A stretch of DNA of 64,000 bases from Sporosarcina luteola (GTDB taxonomy: Bacteria > Bacillota > Bacilli > Bacillales_A > Planococcaceae): positions 1,984,001-2,048,000 of the forward strand of contig NZ_JAMBOK010000001.1 in NCBI RefSeq assembly GCF_023715585.1, given 5' to 3'. A program made the position numbers and the translations under genes. Under the pieces are notes generated by a model that was given only the letters and a program-made list of their open reading frames with translations, made no database searches and had not been told where the DNA came from. The stretch's first letter is position 1. Each line of letters starts with the position of its first letter. Positions 60,556-64,000 of the stretch are shown here, piece after piece.

Positions 60556-61992
60556 TCATGTATTAAGAGTTCTAGCAGCTCTCCTCGTCTCCAGTAGGCT
60601 GTAAAGGACAAATGCTGATATGATGCCCACAAACCACGACATATCATACAGCGGTTCAAAGAACGGAACGAAATTTCCGATTAAACAAAGAACCCCTGAA
60701 ACAACTAACGTTATAAGGGCATTCTCATTAAAACCGTTCTTGTAATTGTATTTTCCGTTCTTTGAATACAATTCGCCCAAGTCAATTTCCGTTTTTGAAA
60801 CAACATAATAATGAGCGAGCATCACACCAGCGATCGGGGCCAGTAAGCCGCCAATTATATTCAGGAATGTAAAGATGCTTGTCGCATTTTCCATCAGCTT
60901 CCATGGCATGACCAGAATGCCGATGACTGCAGCAATCGTCGCACCCGATTTAAAGGTCAGCTTCTTCGGGAATAATGATGCCAATTGGTAACCTGCAGGT
61001 ACAATATTACCCGTCACATTCACCGATAAGGTCGTCAAACAAAGGGTTAGGACGGATACTGCTATTGCAAATGTACTGTCAAACCGGGCTACGACATCAA
61101 GGACATTCCAGATGGGAGTTCCAAAGGCTATTTCAGATCCAACAATAATTGAAATACTCGCGACAGCAAACAATAAATAAGTTACAATCAGTCCTACTGT
61201 TTGACCGATTGCCTGGCTTTTCGTGGAGTTGGCCAACCTAGTGAAGTCCGATACACTTACCATCGGAGCCGCCCAAGCGGCAATGACAGCCATGACCGCT
61301 GCGATAAAGACGACCACTTGATTTCCACTGATCCCAGTGCCAGTGTAAGCCAAGATGGGTTCAATCCCTCCAGCGAGTTTGATTGCCCAGATCGCCATAC
61401 CCCCGAAGACAATATAGACAATGGGGGAAAGGATATTTGTAAACTTCCCAAGAAACTTCATTCCTCCATAAATTAATGCGACATTGAATAGCCAAAATAA
61501 GAGGAATGAAATTAACGCAGGCAATGACAACCCTAAAAGATTCCAATCCCCGCCTAATGTCAAAAATGGCGGCCACATCTTCGCGATGAGAATCGACAAA
61601 GCTTGGCTTCCTGCATATGTTTGAAAACCAAACCACATGATGGCGGCAATAACCCCTCTTAATATCCCCGGAACCATTGCACCCTTTGTTCCAAAAGAAG
61701 AGCGGATCAGCATTGCAAAAGGGAGGCCGTATTTAGATCCGGCACGACCATTTAACACCATCACTGCCGAGATAATGACGGATGCAATCATAATCGCGGC
61801 GAAAACTTGTCCAACTGACAACCCCAAAGCAAATAAGGCGCCAATGGCAATATAGTTCGGAATATTATGCACTGAACCCATCCATACGGAAGCAAAATTT
61901 CCGATCCCCCAGCTTCGCTCGTCTGGCTTCGTCGGCAAGATGTCATCATTGAAGCCTTCTTTTTTTAATTGCTCTCGATTGAGCTCCTGCAA
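60556..61992 (-). CDS. pucI: NCS1-family allantoin permease (PucI-like)
   Basis: 478 residues, 12 membrane segments, NCS1 family: NIPNYIAIGALFALGLSVGQ, GLPFAMLIRSSFGTKGA and MWFGFQTYAGSQ (substrate and Na+ regions). It imports allantoin. Start is TTG 61992 with GGGGGT 8 nt upstream. First gene of pucI-allB-MFS-allC; divergent from ridA. Confidence 0.92.
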   Translation of the reverse strand: MQELNREQLKKEGFNDDILPTKPDERSWGIGNFASVWMGSVHNIPNYIAIGALFALGLSVGQVFAAIMIASVIISAVMVLNGRAGSKYGLPFAMLIRSSFGTKGAMVPGILRGVIAAIMWFGFQTYAGSQALSILIAKMWPPFLTLGGDWNLLGLSLPALISFLLFWLFNVALIYGGMKFLGKFTNILSPIVYIVFGGMAIWAIKLAGGIEPILAYTGTGISGNQVVVFIAAVMAVIAAWAAPMVSVSDFTRLANSTKSQAIGQTVGLIVTYLLFAVASISIIVGSEIAFGTPIWNVLDVVARFDSTFAIAVSVLTLCLTTLSVNVTGNIVPAGYQLASLFPKKLTFKSGATIAAVIGILVMPWKLMENATSIFTFLNIIGGLLAPIAGVMLAHYYVVSKTEIDLGELYSKNGKYNYKNGFNENALITLVVSGVLCLIGNFVPFFEPLYDMSWFVGIISAFVLYSLLETRRAARTLNT

Positions 61993-62181
61993 TCGAATCT
62001 ACCCCCAGTATTAGGATCAATTGGCATGTATGCATGAAACAGAGTCCTTGTATGTTCGACTAAACTGCCCTAATTATTCACCGTTGGGTGCGAACTCGGT
62101 TTTCCTTATTATGTGTCTCATCTTACTTCTATATCCACCAACCTTTGCCTCGCAAACATATAACAGCAACATTCACGACAA

Positions 62182-62223
62182 CTAGGAATTTTGTATCACG
62201 GGCTCTCTCATTTTCTATACAAA
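62182..62223 (+). promoter_or_regulatory. Promoter of ridA
   Basis: TTGTAT and TCTATA near 62193-62221 with a 17-nt spacer, upstream of ridA. The rest of the 290-nt divergent region shows no further gene. Confidence 0.5.
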
Positions 62224-62278
62224 AAGGGTTGAGTAAGCTATGATGGGATATCAGCTCATAAATAGAGGAGGAATTATG

Positions 62279-62662
62279 ATGGCAAGAAAGGCTTATGAAG
62301 TAAAGGGCTCAACAGCATCAGGTCCATATTCGGCTGCGGTGGACGCAGGTGATTTAGTTTATTTATCCGGGCAAACTGCAATGAATTCCGCTTCGGCAGA
62401 AAACATTTCAGGTGACATCGGCGCACAAACGGAACTATGCTTCGATCATCTATTTGAGGCGCTGGAAGCAGCAAATCTCACTCCAGATGACATTGTAAAA
62501 GTGAATGTATATTTAACGGATATGAAATACTTTTCCGCTATGAATGAGGTATATGCAACAAAGTTTTCCAAACCTTATCCTGCAAGAACATGTGTTGCAG
62601 TTCTAGCGTTGCCGCTGGGAGCAGACGTAGAAATTGAAGCAATTGCAAAAAAACCTGACTAA
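62279..62662 (+). CDS. ridA: RidA family reactive-intermediate deaminase
   Basis: 127 residues; GPYSAAVDAGDLVYLSGQTA and YPARTCVAV (the conserved substrate-binding Arg) match RidA/YjgF/YER057c. RidA hydrolyses reactive enamine/imine products of PLP enzymes. Start ATG 62279 has GAGGAGG 7 nt upstream; ATG 62276 is too close. Divergent from the allantoin operon, where RidA-like proteins are sometimes found. Confidence 0.92.
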   Translation: MARKAYEVKGSTASGPYSAAVDAGDLVYLSGQTAMNSASAENISGDIGAQTELCFDHLFEALEAANLTPDDIVKVNVYLTDMKYFSAMNEVYATKFSKPYPARTCVAVLALPLGADVEIEAIAKKPD

Positions 62663-62681
62663 ACTGGTCCGAAACTATAGA

Positions 62682-62728
62682 AAAGGCGTCCGGAAAGACA
62701 GTGTGGATTACTTTTCCGGACGCCTTTG
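62682..62728 (+). terminator. Terminator after ridA
   Basis: AAAGGCGTCCGGAAA and TTTCCGGACGCCTTT perfect 15-bp stem. Confidence 0.9.
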
Positions 62729-62779
62729 GTCGTTCTTCAGAATGAATTTATTGACGGTGAGTTATCGGCATGTTATTAT

Positions 62780-62797
62780 TACCTTGAATTAAAGATA
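62780..62797 (+). promoter_or_regulatory. MhqR-type box, distal
   Basis: TACCTTGAATTAAAGATA, a weaker match to the TATCTCGAATTCGAGATA-like MhqR box. Confidence 0.55.
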
Positions 62798-62868
62798 AAT
62801 TAATTCACTAGGTATTAAACGAACTACAATATAATTAGTGTATCCACTAACAAATTTTTTTACTTATA

Positions 62869-62886
62869 TATCTCGAATTCAAGATA
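62869..62886 (+). promoter_or_regulatory. MhqR-type box, proximal
   Basis: TATCTCGAATTCAAGATA, one mismatch from a perfect palindrome; just upstream of the ribosome binding site of the dioxygenase gene. A possible -10 TATAAT is at 62830. Confidence 0.78.
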
Positions 62887-62907
62887 AAAACAAGGAGGAA
62901 TTTGTAC

Positions 62908-63891
62908 ATGAACAAATTAAAAGGCATCCACCATGTAACAGCCATTACGAGCAGCGCGGAGAAAATCTATGATTTCTTCACGTATACATTAGGTTTACGA
63001 TTAGTTAAGAAAACTGTGAATCAAGACGACATTCAAACCTATCACCTGTTTTTCGCTGACGATGCAGGCAATCCAGGAACGGACATGACATTTTTCGATT
63101 TCCCCGGAATTCAAAAAGGGGTGCACGGCACTAACGAGATTTCAAAAACCTCTTTCCGTGTACCAAGCGATGATGCGCTAGCGTATTGGGTGAAACGTTT
63201 CGACAAATTCAACGTGAAGCATCATGGTATTCAAGAACAATTCGGCAAAAAGATCCTGTCATTTGTGGACTTTGATGATCAGCAGTATCAACTTATTTCT
63301 GACGAGCTAAACGAAGGAGTCGAATCAGGAACTCCATGGCAAAAAGGACCGATTCCTTTGGAGTTTGCCATTACAGGACTAGGACCCGTCCATATTCGTA
63401 CTTCCTTCTTTGATCATGTGAAAGAAATCTTGGAAAAAGTCTTTTTAATGAAGGAAATTGCGCAAGAAGATGCATTCCATTTATTTCAAATGGGCGAGGG
63501 CGGAAACGGAGCTCAAGTCGTTGTTGAATTTAACACTGTGCTCCCGCAAGCACGTCAAGGTTTTGGCACCGTCCACCATACGGCGTTCCGTGTAGAGGAT
63601 CGCGCTGACATAGAGGCGTGGCAAAAACGCCTGCACGGCTTCCAACTGCCAAGCTCGGGCTATGTAGAACGCTATTATTTCGGCTCCTTATATACAAGAA
63701 TCGCCCCTTCCATTCTGTTCGAATTGGCAACGGACGGTCCTGGATTCATGGGGGATGAGCCGTATGAAACGCTTGGCGAAAAACTATCATTGCCGCCGTT
63801 CTTTGAAGAAAAACGTGAAGAAATCGAAGGGCTTGTACGACCAATTGATACAGTCCGCAGTACAAAGAACTTTGAAAAAGAGTATTTGTGA
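62908..63891 (+). CDS. mhqO: Ring-cleaving dioxygenase, MhqO/MhqA-like VOC protein
   Basis: 327 residues from ATG 62908 (GGAGG 9 nt upstream). Two VOC modules with expected metal ligands in GIHHVTAITSSAEKIYDFF, TVHHTAFRVEDRAD and an acidic residue in ILFELATDGPGF. B. subtilis MhqA/MhqE/MhqO are quinone/hydroquinone-stress ring-cleavage enzymes under MhqR. The MhqR-type boxes upstream and the flavin reductase gene downstream support the same role. Confidence 0.88.
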   Translation: MNKLKGIHHVTAITSSAEKIYDFFTYTLGLRLVKKTVNQDDIQTYHLFFADDAGNPGTDMTFFDFPGIQKGVHGTNEISKTSFRVPSDDALAYWVKRFDKFNVKHHGIQEQFGKKILSFVDFDDQQYQLISDELNEGVESGTPWQKGPIPLEFAITGLGPVHIRTSFFDHVKEILEKVFLMKEIAQEDAFHLFQMGEGGNGAQVVVEFNTVLPQARQGFGTVHHTAFRVEDRADIEAWQKRLHGFQLPSSGYVERYYFGSLYTRIAPSILFELATDGPGFMGDEPYETLGEKLSLPPFFEEKREEIEGLVRPIDTVRSTKNFEKEYL

Positions 63892-63909
63892 GGAGGTGAA
63901 CATAAAAGG

Positions 63910-64000
63910 ATGGGACTTTTTAATAAACTATTCGGTTCTAAACAACAGGAGGAAAAAACAATGACAAACTTAAATATCGGTATTATTTTAGGATCAACTC
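63910..64000 (+). CDS. NADPH-dependent FMN reductase-like protein, 5' part only
   Basis: The frame from ATG 63910 reads MGLFNKLFGSKQQEEKT then MTNLNIGIILGST, the start of the flavodoxin-like FMN reductase family, and runs off the window. ATG 63961 (MTNL) has GGAGG 8 nt upstream and is the family-typical start; ATG 63910 adds a 17-residue leader and has AAAGG directly before it plus GGAGG 12 nt upstream. It lies 18 nt after the dioxygenase and is presumably co-transcribed. Confidence 0.75.
   Translation, partial: MGLFNKLFGSKQQEEKTMTNLNIGIILGST

Noticed and set aside
60537..60659. Extended N-terminus of allantoinase
   Set aside because: It overlaps the permease coding end and lacks a ribosome site; the amidohydrolase domain starts at MKKYDLIIKNG.

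Overview
The window looks like chromosomal DNA of a low-to-mid GC Gram-positive bacterium of the order Bacillales, most likely a Sporosarcina- or Planococcus-like member of the Planococcaceae. The evidence is strong GGAGG ribosome binding sites, frequent TTG/GTG starts, sigma-B and sigma-D type promoters, S-box and T-box leaders, and genes typical of the group (csbD, cstR, csoR-copZ-copA, catE/catR, mhq, yqeY, phnA). The genus is inference. I see no rRNA, tRNA or CRISPR array.

Layout. 1-1175: 5' part of an O-acetylhomoserine sulfhydrylase gene behind a SAM (S-box) riboswitch. 1278-2330: a large 21-nt repeat array, then a PlsY-type acyltransferase. 2393-6640: a reactive-sulfur gene block (TauE/SafE, two TusA domains, three rhodanese domains, a persulfide dioxygenase, DsrE2) run by a CstR-type persulfide sensor. 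6755-13056: DUF2187, NUDIX, an integrase remnant, YeiH plus LysR, YhhN, PepT and a drug/metabolite transporter. 13057-17790: a sulfonate/nitrate-type ABC importer, a membrane rhodanese and a CstB-like protein carrying CstR-type operators. 18107-25054: CoA-transferase, FhuF-like protein, CHY zinc finger, DASS symporter, MFS and AI-2E exporter. 25159-28253: catE/catR, L,D-transpeptidase, isochorismatase and nucleotidyltransferase. 28310-29440: an unusual HTH protein fused to a degenerate F1-ATPase beta-like domain. 29568-34793: paired small genes, tatC-tatA, a Tat-dependent GMC dehydrogenase and a PQQ-type sugar dehydrogenase. 35366-36263: small sigma-B-type stress genes. 36310-46300: ABC exporter, EamA, ECF sigma/anti-sigma, AlaX, sucrose-phosphate synthase/phosphatase and proS. 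46684-54127: phnA, chemoreceptor, yqeY, copper efflux and ogt. 54199-64000: redox and quinone-stress genes around an allantoin utilisation operon, ending in an mhq-type operon.

How it fits together. Sulfur is the dominant theme: methionine synthesis, sulfide/persulfide detoxification and a possible organosulfur importer. A second theme is thiol, copper and quinone stress (CstR, CsoR, CatR-like and MhqR-like circuits, each with a recognisable operator). A third is general stress: sigma-B-like promoters stand in front of csbD, small hydrophilic proteins and a sucrose-synthesis pair.

The most unusual signals are (i) at least seven intergenic tandem arrays with different core motifs that all share a 21-nt period, two helical turns, and (ii) the HTH to F1-beta-like fusion at 28310-29359. 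Neither corresponds to a named system that I know of.
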